Made by a program: the position numbers and the translations under genes. From Polyangiaceae bacterium (GTDB lineage Bacteria; Myxococcota_A; Polyangia; Polyangiales; Polyangiaceae), in assembly GCA_016712345.1 (NCBI GenBank), contig JADJRH010000001.1, forward strand, positions 3,968,001-4,032,000: a DNA stretch of 64,000 nt, read 5' to 3'. This document shows, in pieces, positions 35,001 through 43,700 of the stretch. Positions within the stretch are counted from its first letter, which is position 1, and each line of letters begins with the position of its first letter. The notes beneath the pieces are model-generated. The model was not told where the DNA came from. It did no database searches and was given only the letters and a program-made list of their open reading frames with translations.

Positions 35001-35190
35001 CCATGTGAACGGCCGAGCGGCTAAATCGATTGAAGGTGTACGCAAGGGGCTGAGCGGTCCGCTCGCGGAAGATGTTCTTGTGTCGATTGTTCGGAGTCCG
35101 CTTGTTCCAACGCGTGGCGCTCCGGTGAAGGGGGAAGCACCCGCGGAGAGCTTGCTCGTTCGGGTGCGGCGAGAAAGGGTCCGTCGGTGA
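32074..35190 (+). CDS. Giant carboxypeptidase-regulatory-like repeat protein with C-terminal PDZ
   Basis: A basic N-terminal part leads into a membrane segment (ERFLAFAAALICLAFVSGLF, residues 52-71). About ten carboxypeptidase-regulatory-like or Ig-like beta domains follow. They share VxVxDxDGxPxxGAxV starts and GxxxxxGLPxGxxxV ends. The last 90 residues form a PDZ domain (VMVAPGSEAEIAGLLAGDQITHVNGRA). The protein is probably anchored in the inner membrane or exported and held at the surface. PDZ at the end of such a repeat chain suggests binding to a C-terminal peptide of a partner. The start is GTG 32074 or ATG 32077; a GTG at 32188 is a shorter alternative. Confidence 0.85.
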   Translation: MMCGAERRRGTYSSDEPNGSTKHTSSAAPAAFSGYTTAVDRRARVRRFSRFVGERFLAFAAALICLAFVSGLFDSALSPPLLSMLAPPVPVELLERDAALHVLVTDADGAPRTSAAVRVFAMIGDKAHFAGEAMTGADGRASFTLLPRGEVWVVAYDAGRARASTRAILEKGPRDVTLVLATARALDVVVVDGDDAPIEGAEIVVAAADPLPFLGRTGDDGRARMDRLGPGPFTVRVSADGYDDVVRTGVVTENGPLRIKMERLGTLVVSVIGVDGGPAEGAEVWAAGTGLWPARSAVTDASGVVRIAGLSDGAFDLKAKKDDAVSATEIAVRLKRGEEKQVELRLNPGRHVLVKVTDGEGENAPVVAGASVLLVEHGLSSFPLLGKTNEKGLVSLGPIADEPASVSARAKGFVQTSAVPVGILDDEVQVPLLRGAVVIGEVRDDRDFPIAGATIEIVGSDPWGMPIDEVAGLTEFRDGQFSRMMGGPAPLIPMGELGVMPGPIPDLPREGAAFAALPSVSEDAWVTRSDGAFRAEPVTPGRIQVIARHPAYVDGASEIVSLAPGGEVHIKIVLKQGGSLEGRVVEEDRTPVAGARVELVATTGSLERVTFAADDGTFAFAAVPEEVIVSVARPSEPADVVARIVVTVNERGRNSIEIVLPKARDAVRIRVTDDRGYALDRVEIHALSLDLETPLRRTAFTDDDGQTELPGAVGLPLRLTFSRSGKAPKVQTVDSAPGEMTVQLALGITAKGTVTGREGRERLENADVVVYTMLGPKRTQTDVEGAFEVKDLAPGPVRISASKEGFADSEIVAQLGDDPDRPTDVGAIDLLPAGEVSGVVVDENDDPVAGARVAKDSVPSYLPLGALPAGIVVTDREGRFVLTGLPEGTVTLEAYTADRGRGQVENVPVRAERTTSRVKIVLPPIDEEKKDVRSSGSVAVTLGERDGRGAKEIMVVMVAPGSEAEIAGLLAGDQITHVNGRAAKSIEGVRKGLSGPLAEDVLVSIVRSPLVPTRGAPVKGEAPAESLLVRVRRERVRR

Positions 35191-35280
35191 CGGCGTGAGC
35201 CGCCAAACCTCGCAGGCGGACGGCATTTCTCCCCCACATGAATCTGTTTCGCGTTGCGGGCAACAGGTAGCCTCACTCGT

Positions 35281-36078
35281 ATGAAGACGCGTGAGGCTTT
35301 GTCTGGCTTGTGGCTGTTTTCGATGGTTGGAACAGCTCTGTTTGCAATGGGGAGCGTTGTGCCGTCGGCCGGTTGCACCGGTTCCACCGAAACGCAGCCC
35401 ATGGACGGCGGCACCGATGGTCCGGCGTTTGTGGACGGAGGCGGGACCATTCCCGATCCGCCGAACGGTCCGTCGCTCTGTCCGCAGGGCGCGTGCAACT
35501 ACCAAACGAATGCGGGGTGCGCGGCCAATCAAACGTGTGTTCCGTTGCCCGACGGAATGGGTAGTGCACCTCCGGGTTGCATCGGCGCCGGAACGGCTGC
35601 GAGCGGCGCAACGTGTACCAACTTTGATGAATGTGCGCCGGGCTTCATCTGCGCGTTGGGGCAGTGCCGAAAGTTGTGTTGCGGCGGCGATTGGTCGGGC
35701 TGCCCCACCGAAAACGAGCACTGTATTCAGAATTTGAACGTGTCCGACGGGATGGGCGGCGCGATCAAGAGCGGCGCGATGTTGTGCATGCCTGTCAACA
35801 CGTGTGATCCGCTTCAGCCCAACGTGGGGTGCGCTTCAGGCACGGCGTGTTTGATCGTTGATCCAACCGGCGCGACCGCCTGTTTCCCCGAGGGGAGCGG
35901 CGTTTCGGGCGATCCGTGTCCGTGCAAAGGAGGCTTTCTTTGCGTCGATAACGAGTGTCGGCGCCTTTGCAAAGCGGTGGAAGGCGGCGGTGAGCCGACA
36001 TGCCAAGAGGGTGAAGGCATTTGTGTACACTACGCTCGCGACCCGGACGGCGTCGGCGAGTGTACGCCTGAAGAGTAG
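35281..36078 (+). CDS. Cys-rich lipoprotein
   Basis: The ATG at 35281 is followed by a hydrophobic signal and a lipobox-like SAGC near residue 30. The mature protein has more than 20 cysteines, often as CxxxxxC pairs (CPQGACNYQTNAGCAANQTC; CALGQCRKLCCGG; CPCKGGFLCVDNECRRLC). It would be disulfide-rich and surface exposed, and resembles secreted Cys-rich lipoproteins of this lineage. No function is known. It is convergent with the M23 peptidase (12-bp gap). Confidence 0.78.
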   Translation: MKTREALSGLWLFSMVGTALFAMGSVVPSAGCTGSTETQPMDGGTDGPAFVDGGGTIPDPPNGPSLCPQGACNYQTNAGCAANQTCVPLPDGMGSAPPGCIGAGTAASGATCTNFDECAPGFICALGQCRKLCCGGDWSGCPTENEHCIQNLNVSDGMGGAIKSGAMLCMPVNTCDPLQPNVGCASGTACLIVDPTGATACFPEGSGVSGDPCPCKGGFLCVDNECRRLCKAVEGGGEPTCQEGEGICVHYARDPDGVGECTPEE

Positions 36079-36089
36079 CTGCTAAGTTC

Positions 36090-37109
36090 TCACGCACTTC
36101 TGGGTGGCCGAGTCCACGGCGCGTCGGCCACTCTCGCCCCTGTGTACTCAGAGGCCGGGAGCGGCAACGTCAGCTCCACGCGTTTGTGTACACCGTGCGG
36201 GCGGAAGTCCAACGCGCGCGCCTCGCTCGGCCATTCGTCGCGATCGTGATGCAGGCTGTCTTCGATGATCGCGACGCGGCCGGCGTCACTCGTTGCGGCT
36301 TCGATCTCCGCGCGAATGGAGTCGCTCTTACAAAGCGCAACGGCGCGTTCGATGGAGCGCGGATTCACCGAAATGTCGCGCAGCGATAGGGGCGGCGGAT
36401 CCCATGCGAGCGGACCGGACGGGCGCGGATCGTTTCGGTGGTGCCACGAAGCCGCGTGCACGTCTTCGTTGTCGCGTAGAAAGGGATCGACCGGCACGCC
36501 GAGAACCCACGCCATAAAGTGGATGTGCGGTGGCACCCACGGAAAGCCCATGACCATGTCAAAGCCGCTGTGGCCGGTGAGCCCGATCACGTCACCGCGT
36601 TCAAGCGGCTCTCCAATCTCAGCGGTGAGTTTGGCGAGGTGCGTGTATTGAGTGACCACGCCTCCGTGATCCACACAAGCGGTGAGTCCGCCGCGAAGGA
36701 AGCGATTTCGCGTGGCAACAAGGATTCCAGGTGCGCTGCATACAGCTCGCATCCCAGGCGGACAAACGAAGTCGGTCCCGTCGTGTTCGTCGTACGTGAG
36801 TTTGCCGCCTCGATAGTCGCGGGCGTCGGCGCGCGTGATCTTGGAGGCGAATCCGCGGCCGCCCGCGGTGCGATCGAAGAAGTGATAGATCGGCGAGAGG
36901 CCGTCTTTGGGAACGAGTCCCGCGTACGCGGGCCACGACAGATCGGGACGAGCAAAACCGGCGCTGCTCGCTCCCGCGACAAAGCGATCTCCCGAGCGCC
37001 GATGCGCAAAAACATGCCGAGCGGTTTGTGCGATGTGGCCGGCGCCGTCGGCTCCAAATCGCTTAAAAAAACTGGGTAGATCTGAAGGCGGCGTGATGCG
37101 GCGAAACAT
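36090..37109 (-). CDS. M23-family (LytM-like) peptidase
   Basis: The C-terminal two thirds contain the LytM zinc site: H-x3-D in EHDGTDF and H-x-H in PPHIHFM, with GDVIGLTGHSG between them. The N-terminal 90 residues are basic and have no clear signal peptide, so export is uncertain. The start at 37109 gives MFRRITPPSD, just downstream of the K+ channel gene. The protein probably cleaves peptidoglycan cross-links or a related bond. The C-terminal 100 residues after the zinc site are unassigned. Confidence 0.85.
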   Translation of the reverse strand: MFRRITPPSDLPSFFKRFGADGAGHIAQTARHVFAHRRSGDRFVAGASSAGFARPDLSWPAYAGLVPKDGLSPIYHFFDRTAGGRGFASKITRADARDYRGGKLTYDEHDGTDFVCPPGMRAVCSAPGILVATRNRFLRGGLTACVDHGGVVTQYTHLAKLTAEIGEPLERGDVIGLTGHSGFDMVMGFPWVPPHIHFMAWVLGVPVDPFLRDNEDVHAASWHHRNDPRPSGPLAWDPPPLSLRDISVNPRSIERAVALCKSDSIRAEIEAATSDAGRVAIIEDSLHHDRDEWPSEARALDFRPHGVHKRVELTLPLPASEYTGARVADAPWTRPPRSA

Positions 37110-37129
37110 GCGCGGATCTTCCTCTGCGG

Positions 37130-38168
37130 TTACGCGGTGCGCTTCACGAGGTCGCGCAGGCGCGTGACGTTTTGCGACGGCCCGATCACCACGAGAACGG
37201 CGCCAACGTCGAGCACTGTGCTCGGATCTGGGTTGTAAACAAACTTGCCGGCCACGCGGAGCGCAACAACGAGCAGATTGGTTTCGGCCCGAATCGGTGC
37301 GTCAAAAAGCGGTTTGCCGATAAGCGATGAGCCCCGTGGAATGGGCACTTCTTCGAGTGTCAGATCTTCTTTCTGATCGTGGAGCATTTGGTCGATGAAC
37401 TGAATCACGGTGGGGCGCACGATCTCACTCGCCATTCGGCGCCCGCCGATCATGTTGGGGCTGACAGTGGCGTTGGCGCCGGCTCGCAACATTTTGGGTA
37501 CGGCGTCGGATGCGATCACTTTCGCCACAATGCGAGCATTGGGATTGAGGCTGCGCGCCGAGAGCGTGACGAAGAGATTGTCTTTGTCTTCTGTCAATGC
37601 GGCAATCACCGCGTTTGCTCGAACAATGCCGGCTGAAACCAACACTGCGTCGGCCGTGGCGTCACCCGCAACGAAGAGCATCTTCCCATCGCAAATCTCG
37701 GTGGAGAGGTGCTCCAGCCTTCTGTGATTTGTATCGATCACAACGAAAGGCGTTTTGGTGGCGACCATTTCTTCAATCGCGTGCATGCCTGTGGAGCCTG
37801 CGCCCGCAATGACCACGTGATTTGACAGTTCGTCGATTTGTTTTTTCATGCGTCTGTTCCGCCACCGCTCGACGAAAACCCCCTGCACAAGAAAGGCTGT
37901 CAGATTCGATTGAAAGTAGGCCGTGGCCCCAAGTCCCATGATGATGAGCAGCCCAGTCACAGCGCGCGACAGATGGGTTTTGATCCATCCCGTCGAGTTC
38001 GCGAAACCCGGTTGTGGAGGCGGCATTTTCAGCGAGATAAAGAGCTTCAGCGAACGTCCAGCGACCTTTGCCAATGGCATGCAGAACCACCCCTCCAAGG
38101 AGGATCACAAGGCCCAACAGCACGACCGATCCCAACAGGCGGACGGGCTTTTCGTTGGGCAGTGCCAT
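37130..38168 (-). pseudogene. Two-helix K+ channel with RCK/TrkA domains, frameshifted
   Basis: The gene begins with ATG at 38168. One membrane helix (LLGSVVLLGLVILLGGVVL) precedes a pore segment with a TTGFRE selectivity-like motif. Reading then fails. In another frame the second helix (AVTGLLIIMGLGATAYFQSNLTAFLVQG) continues, followed by the RCK domain with VVIAGAGSTGMHAIEEM and a TrkA C-terminal domain (PIPRGSSLIGKPL). The shift lies in the GC-repeat at 37962-37968; two added bases give a clean join. The pore motif is not TVGYG, but GFRE-type variants are known to me from bacterial channel homologues. As written, only half of the channel would be translated from the first ATG. Confidence 0.82.
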
Positions 38169-38313
38169 CGCGGCGCGAGACTAGCACCGCTCGACCGGGG
38201 ACAAGTCAACTCGCTCCCTTACCCCGGTGAAAAAAGCGAACGCTCGAACAGGTGGTGCCCCCCATTCATCGCGGAGCGCGATTGCCACTCGGGCTGGCCT
38301 GGTTTTTTGCCAT

Positions 38314-39003
38314 TCACGCGACGTGAAACGTATACGAGCTGTGGCGTGAAAGGGAGCCGCCCGCGTCTTCCCAAGAATAGGCGTAACGGCCAATGTGCCT
38401 TAGGTGAATGGTCGTGTCCGCAAGGGCCGGGTGCCCGGCTCGTCGCGCCCTCTCGGCAAAGGCGAAGTCTTCACTCAGGTACCACTTGTGCTCGCCCGCG
38501 GTGACGATGGTTGGCATGAAATAGGGTACAAGAGGTCTTTCAAATTGGGTATTGCAAACTGGCAGTTCCAACTTGGTTTGAATGGCTTCGTACACAGACC
38601 GTTTGGTGAGAAGAAAACCCGTTGCCGGGTACAGGATCGGCAGGATCCCTCCGCCTTCACCGAAGACGATTTTGCGAGTACCGGGGAGCAAGTGACTCGC
38701 GAGCGCGCGCGTTCCCTTTTTTGGGTAAAGGCCCGCAATCATGGTGGCCCCATGGCCCCTTAGCTTTTCAACGTCATCGGCGTTAAAGGCGATGTCGGAA
38801 TCAATCCATAAGAGTTCGTCAAAACCGTCCCTCAATGCGTCCGTCGCCATTTGGCTTCTGGCGAGATCGATAGCGGCGAACCCGGGGACGCGGCGAACCT
38901 GATAACCGCGGCTTTCCAACACGCGGAGCCCTTGTTCACATTCGGGTTCGATGGAGCCATTCGCGGGGACGAGCACGACGCATTTTTTGGTGGAAGGGTT
39001 CAC
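38314..39003 (-). CDS. Glycosyltransferase family A-type protein
   Basis: The ATG at 39003 opens a GT-A-like fold with the metal-binding DSD in LLWIDSDIAFNADDVEKLRGHG. Around it are ARSQMATDAL, AGLYPKKG and a C-terminal EDFAFAERARRAGHPALADTTIHLRHIG. This pattern fits a small sugar-nucleotide transferase. Members with this layout often transfer sugar to polysaccharide or capsule. It stands alone; the downstream gene is the kinase, with 235 bp in between that shows no gene. Confidence 0.8.
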   Translation of the reverse strand: MNPSTKKCVVLVPANGSIEPECEQGLRVLESRGYQVRRVPGFAAIDLARSQMATDALRDGFDELLWIDSDIAFNADDVEKLRGHGATMIAGLYPKKGTRALASHLLPGTRKIVFGEGGGILPILYPATGFLLTKRSVYEAIQTKLELPVCNTQFERPLVPYFMPTIVTAGEHKWYLSEDFAFAERARRAGHPALADTTIHLRHIGRYAYSWEDAGGSLSRHSSYTFHVA

Positions 39004-39237
39004 GGTGAACGGTGCTTTGCATGCAGCGTGCCTTGAAAAGCTGACAACACCGAAGTCTCGAAGTGGACGGGGAAGTGGCTTGTTCTGATTTGAAACGTTT
39101 GCTTCGAGGGAAAAACGTGGGGGCGAGCGGTTTCCGGCTTCGAGGGAGGAGAGATTCGCTAGTTGCGCAGAAACCTGCGCAAGCGATGGTTGCGTGTCAT
39201 GCGCCGTACTCGGTGCCGCGTGGCGAGGTCAAGGTGG

Positions 39238-42114
39238 TCAAGGTACGTGGTGGGTGGGCGCGGGCAGTTTGGCGAGCAATGCTCGGGCAGCCATTAAGAG
39301 CGAATCGTTCTGCGGCAGGGAGCTTCGCAGGGCGACAAGCCTCCTCAGCGAGCTACGCGAAAGGGCCGTGTCCGAGAGTGCGTTTGCCGCTTCGGCTTGC
39401 CACAGAAGGCAATGCCCAACCGCTTTGGGCCACGCCCAGGAAAACACCCGGGGCGAAATGACTTCTTGGCAGGCTTTTTGGACGGTGGCTATATCCCCCG
39501 CTTTTCGAGCCGTGCGTGCCAGAAAAAACCGTTCAACGATGCTGAACCTACCGTCTTGCGTGTGTGAAATAGCTTGATTCCAAGCGGAAATGGCCTCTTT
39601 GAACCGGCCTTTTCGGTCAAGAACAAATGCTTGTGCAATGGCGGCGGCTTCAGGAAACGGGCTGTCTACGAGTTGCGCCAATTCATTGGATTCTTCTGTT
39701 TCAATGGCCCCGTGAAAAAGTGCGCGAATCACGGACATTGCCACCGTGAATTGGGTATCCCTCTTTTCGGCAGCGCTTGTGAGCTTTGACAACAAACTGC
39801 GGGCCGCGATGACGTTTGGCTCCGGCAATTCCAAAAGTAGCAATGAAAAGAGGCCGGGAGACTGCTCGCCGGGGTGCTCCCTTTTCTCAATGGCGCGGAG
39901 ACATGCCTCTTGCAACAACGCGTCATCCCGTCCGCGGGCTGCCTGTATGCCGCGAATGGCAATTGCGGAGCGGACTTCATCCTGCGAGGCGAGGCGAACC
40001 GCCCACGCGAGGGCGGGCTCTTCATTGTCGGTGAGAAGGTTTGCGTGAAGAAGGTATTCTACCTTGTGGGGGTCGAGGACCGAGAGATCCGCCGATGACT
40101 CACGGGACAACATTGCAATGGTCCCCAAGTAGTCGGTGCGAGCCATAAGGCCGTACGAGATCCAAGGAGAATAAAGCGCTTCGGTCTGAACGCCGGGGCG
40201 ATGAAGCACCCAGTCCAAGAGCGTTTCATTCCCATTCGCCGCTGCGTATTCAAGCAGGTGCAAGAGCCCCAACTTGAAGTCTGGCACGATGGCTACGATT
40301 CGGGGGTAGACGGCCGCGGCTTCGGCCGGGTGGCCCGAATGAAAGGCCGCTTCGAAGAGGCCATAAAGCACATCTCGATCTTCGGGAAACCGCTCCGCGA
40401 GCGCCCTAAAGTGAAGAAGCGCACCTTCGTATCGGTGGTCCACCAGAAGCGCAAGTCCATTGAGAAACTCGCGCTTTTCATCGCGAAGTGGACCACTCCG
40501 CGCCCGCTCAATATGGGCTTTCGTGATGTCCTTTGGACGCTCCACCCACCAACTGGTGAGAGCCTCGTAATAGGCCACTTCTTTGGAGTTTGGGTCAAAT
40601 TGGCTTGCTTGCAAAAACCATGTTTCGGCTTGGCCAAAACGGTGTTGCTCCAGAGCCAAGATGCCCCGCTGCAAAGCTTGCTCAGCCAAAAGGGGGCGAC
40701 GCTCCGAACCGGGATTTGCGATCTTTGCTCCAATGCGGTGGGCCAATACGCGGCCGGACGTTCGAACGCACTCGGGAACGTCTTCAATCGCATTGAGACA
40801 CTCTTCGGTTCCAACAATGGCACCTTGCAGAGTGGCCGCGACCATACGAACTCGAACAAGGTGTTTCTCTTTGGACATCTCCCCCCAAATGACCCGTTCG
40901 GCGCCGAATTTTTCTGCCGCAGACAGCCACTCTGCTCGGGAGGCTTCCGGCCCACCCACGTGAGGCAATAAGCGATAATAGCCAATCACGCGTTGGTCGT
41001 GAGTTGTCTCCAGTTCGACACCGAGCAATTGAGGCAAGCCCGAAGTTGCAAAGTCAAGGCGTGGCTCGCCCGAGCGGTCCTCGAAAGGCAATATCGCAAT
41101 GCTCCCCTTCGTGAACGGCGGCGATTCCGTTTGAGAGACTGCCCCGCGTGTGTCCGCTCGAAGGCCCAAAAGAGAAACGCACATTGCGCCGCCGAGAAGC
41201 CAAGTGCCAATGCCGGACTTCCGCGTTTGCGCGAGGGCCCGGGCAAACTCTGAGGTGGAGCGATACCGATCGCGCGGGCTTTCTTTGAGGGCTTTCTCGA
41301 TGGCGCGCGCCAAAGCGACATCCCCTTTGGCCCGCACGATGCGATCGCGCGGATCGTCGATTGTGTCGGCGGTGCGATGCAATTGTGTTCCCGTGGCGAG
41401 TTCAAACAGCGTGACACCGAGAGCGTAGATGTCGGCGCGCGCATCGACGCGCTGGCCGCGCAGTTGTTCGGGCGGCATGTATGAAGGTGTTCCAAGGCTC
41501 GCTCCCGCGCGCGTTAGATCGCTCCAAGCAGCTTTCGCAATGCCAAAATCCGCAAGCTTCAGGGCCCCGCGCGAATCGATCAAAATGTTTGCGGGCTTCA
41601 CGTCACGGTGGATGATCCCCGCGCGATGCGCCGCTCCGAGAGCGCTGCACAAGGTGATTCCGATGCGCCTGACCTCGCTTGGTGTGGCCGGGCCACTGCG
41701 CTCGATTTGAGATCGCAGGGACTCGCCGCGCACAAGCTCCATCACAATCGCAAGCTCTTCCGGGAAGACTTCGTACACGCGAACGATCGAAGGGTGATTG
41801 AGGGCGCGAAGAGCCGCGCCTTCGCGCAGGAGGCGCGTTCGCAGCTCTTCGTTTTCGCGCATCTCCGGTGGGAGAAGTTTCACGGCGACTTCTCGGCCGG
41901 TTTCAATCTCGCGCGCAGCAATGACGAACCCCATTCCGCCGCGTCCCAAGAGCGAGACAAATTCGTAACCGGGGGGTGGCGAAAGGCCATCACTCGCTCG
42001 TGTGCTCTTGCGATCGAGCGGCCCCGCAGCGGCCGTGCGAACATCGGTTTTTCGATTTTCGTCCGGTGAAGTTGCCTGTTCCCCGCGTCGCGTCACCGAA
42101 GGGTCTGCGAGCAT
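39238..42114 (-). CDS. Ser/Thr protein kinase with TPR-like C-terminus
   Basis: The start is ATG 42114. The kinase domain covers residues 50-310 with GRGGMG (57-62), the catalytic Lys79, HRDVKPAN (169-176), DFG (189-191) and SYMPPEQLRG. A membrane segment occurs near residue 335. It is followed by a TolB-like region (SIAILPFEDRSGEP) and a long alpha-helical TPR/SEL1-like tail of 500 residues that would lie in the periplasm. This is a common plan of myxobacterial sensor kinases. The gene is divergent from an FHA-sigma54 activator 83 bp away, so the kinase may phosphorylate the activator. Confidence 0.9.
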   Translation of the reverse strand: MLADPSVTRRGEQATSPDENRKTDVRTAAAGPLDRKSTRASDGLSPPPGYEFVSLLGRGGMGFVIAAREIETGREVAVKLLPPEMRENEELRTRLLREGAALRALNHPSIVRVYEVFPEELAIVMELVRGESLRSQIERSGPATPSEVRRIGITLCSALGAAHRAGIIHRDVKPANILIDSRGALKLADFGIAKAAWSDLTRAGASLGTPSYMPPEQLRGQRVDARADIYALGVTLFELATGTQLHRTADTIDDPRDRIVRAKGDVALARAIEKALKESPRDRYRSTSEFARALAQTRKSGIGTWLLGGAMCVSLLGLRADTRGAVSQTESPPFTKGSIAILPFEDRSGEPRLDFATSGLPQLLGVELETTHDQRVIGYYRLLPHVGGPEASRAEWLSAAEKFGAERVIWGEMSKEKHLVRVRMVAATLQGAIVGTEECLNAIEDVPECVRTSGRVLAHRIGAKIANPGSERRPLLAEQALQRGILALEQHRFGQAETWFLQASQFDPNSKEVAYYEALTSWWVERPKDITKAHIERARSGPLRDEKREFLNGLALLVDHRYEGALLHFRALAERFPEDRDVLYGLFEAAFHSGHPAEAAAVYPRIVAIVPDFKLGLLHLLEYAAANGNETLLDWVLHRPGVQTEALYSPWISYGLMARTDYLGTIAMLSRESSADLSVLDPHKVEYLLHANLLTDNEEPALAWAVRLASQDEVRSAIAIRGIQAARGRDDALLQEACLRAIEKREHPGEQSPGLFSLLLLELPEPNVIAARSLLSKLTSAAEKRDTQFTVAMSVIRALFHGAIETEESNELAQLVDSPFPEAAAIAQAFVLDRKGRFKEAISAWNQAISHTQDGRFSIVERFFLARTARKAGDIATVQKACQEVISPRVFSWAWPKAVGHCLLWQAEAANALSDTALSRSSLRRLVALRSSLPQNDSLLMAARALLAKLPAPTHHVP

Positions 42115-42197
42115 CCATTGGAAGATAACAGTCGACCGCTCGGTCTTGGGATCGGTTGTGTGCGGGGCGTCACGAGTGCGATAGTTTTCCGCGAGAG

Positions 42198-43655
42198 ATG
42201 ACGTCACGTTCCGCGGACTCCGACCCAACGCAAAAACCAACGGATGGGAACGCGGACCCAACTTCGGTCTTGGAGTTGGCTCTCCTTCAGAACGAAACGG
42301 TGGTCACCTACGTTTTGCCGAGAACGGGCGCACTCATCCTCGGGCGGTCGGCGGAGGCGGACATCCAGATTGACGATGGTGCGATTTCGCGGGCCCATGC
42401 TCGGGTGTTCGTGGGTTCAGAGATCGAGATCGAAGATCTCGGCAGTGCGAATGGAACGTGGATGCGGGGCCTCCGTTTGGAGCCGCACGCGCGCGTTCGA
42501 TGGACGACGGGAGAGGTGTTGCGGCTCGGCTCTTGGAGCGTACTTCTGCGTGCGAAAAGGGAGGGATCAAACGTCCCCTCCTCCAAACCGCTTTCGCTCG
42601 TGCCCATTGCATCCGAATCTCGCGGCGCCCTGCGTGAGGTTGCGCTCACTCTTCCAAGTGCCGCGATGCGAAGCCTTTCCACGCTCGTTCTGCAAGTCGC
42701 AAAAGGCGACATCGCGGTCCTTGTTCTGGGAGAAACCGGCGTCGGCAAGGAGATCACAGCGCGGCTTCTGCATGCCAATTCTCCTAGATCAAAAGGGCCT
42801 TTTGTGGTGGTCAATTGCCCGGCCATCTCCGAGAATCTTTTGGAGAGCGAACTCTTCGGTCATGACCGCGGCGCGTTTACGGGCGCGCTTTCAACCAAAG
42901 TCGGGCTCTTGGAGAGTGCGCACGAAGGCACTGTGTTTCTCGATGAAGTGGGTGAACTGCCGCTCACGCTTCAAGCAAAACTTCTCCGAGTATTGGAAGA
43001 CAAGCAAATCACGCGGGTTGGTTCCAAGTCTCCAAAGTCCGTGGACGTGCGGTTCGTTGCAGCGACCAATCGAGACTTGGAATTGGAAGTGGCGGAAGGG
43101 CGATTTCGTAGAGACCTGTTTTATCGGCTGGACGGCGCGCGCCTTTGGGTTCCGCCGCTTCGTGAGCGACCCGAAGACATCGAGCCCCTCGCAACGTTTT
43201 TTTTGAAACAAACGGATGGGCGGTCGGAGTCAAAAACATCGCTTGCTCTTTCGCGCGACGCCCTCGCGGCGCTTTGTTCGCATTCGTGGCCCGGCAACGT
43301 GCGAGAGCTTCGAAACGTTCTCGGGAGGGCTGCGCTCGTCTGCGGTGCGGGGCCGATTCAAGTTTCGCATTTGACGTTGCGAAGCGCGGCGCCTTCGCAG
43401 GTGGGTTCGCAGACGCTGCCGCCTCCTTCTTCAATGCGTTCGCCGAGGGACGTGGAACCTGTGGTGTCCAGTCGCCCGACCGAACATCAACCATTAAAAG
43501 GAGCCATGCGTGAAATGGAGCGCGAGCGAATCTTGGCGGCTCTCAATGCGTGCGCGGGCAATCAAACGAAGGCCGCCAAGATGCTTGGTATTTCAAGGCG
43601 GGCATTGGTGGACAAGCTTTCTCAGCACGACATTCCGCGGCCTCGAAAGACATGA
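42198..43655 (+). CDS. FHA-domain sigma54-dependent transcriptional activator
   Basis: The N-terminus has an FHA domain, residues 35-110 (LGRSAEADIQI, DLGSANGTWMRG), which binds phospho-Thr. Then the AAA+ domain follows: Walker A GETGVGKE (178-185), sigma54-contacting GAFTGA (225-230), Walker B GTVFLDE (244-250), and a Fis-type helix-turn-helix at the C-terminus (KAAKMLGISRRAL). It activates sigma54 promoters by ATP hydrolysis. The use of an FHA domain instead of a receiver is a known myxobacterial plan, in which a Ser/Thr kinase gives the input. That fits its divergent partner. Start ATG is 42198. Confidence 0.92.
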   Translation: MTSRSADSDPTQKPTDGNADPTSVLELALLQNETVVTYVLPRTGALILGRSAEADIQIDDGAISRAHARVFVGSEIEIEDLGSANGTWMRGLRLEPHARVRWTTGEVLRLGSWSVLLRAKREGSNVPSSKPLSLVPIASESRGALREVALTLPSAAMRSLSTLVLQVAKGDIAVLVLGETGVGKEITARLLHANSPRSKGPFVVVNCPAISENLLESELFGHDRGAFTGALSTKVGLLESAHEGTVFLDEVGELPLTLQAKLLRVLEDKQITRVGSKSPKSVDVRFVAATNRDLELEVAEGRFRRDLFYRLDGARLWVPPLRERPEDIEPLATFFLKQTDGRSESKTSLALSRDALAALCSHSWPGNVRELRNVLGRAALVCGAGPIQVSHLTLRSAAPSQVGSQTLPPPSSMRSPRDVEPVVSSRPTEHQPLKGAMREMERERILAALNACAGNQTKAAKMLGISRRALVDKLSQHDIPRPRKT

Positions 43656-43700
43656 GTGGCCTGGATCCGGGCCCCCGGTATTGAATACGATTTGTTACTC

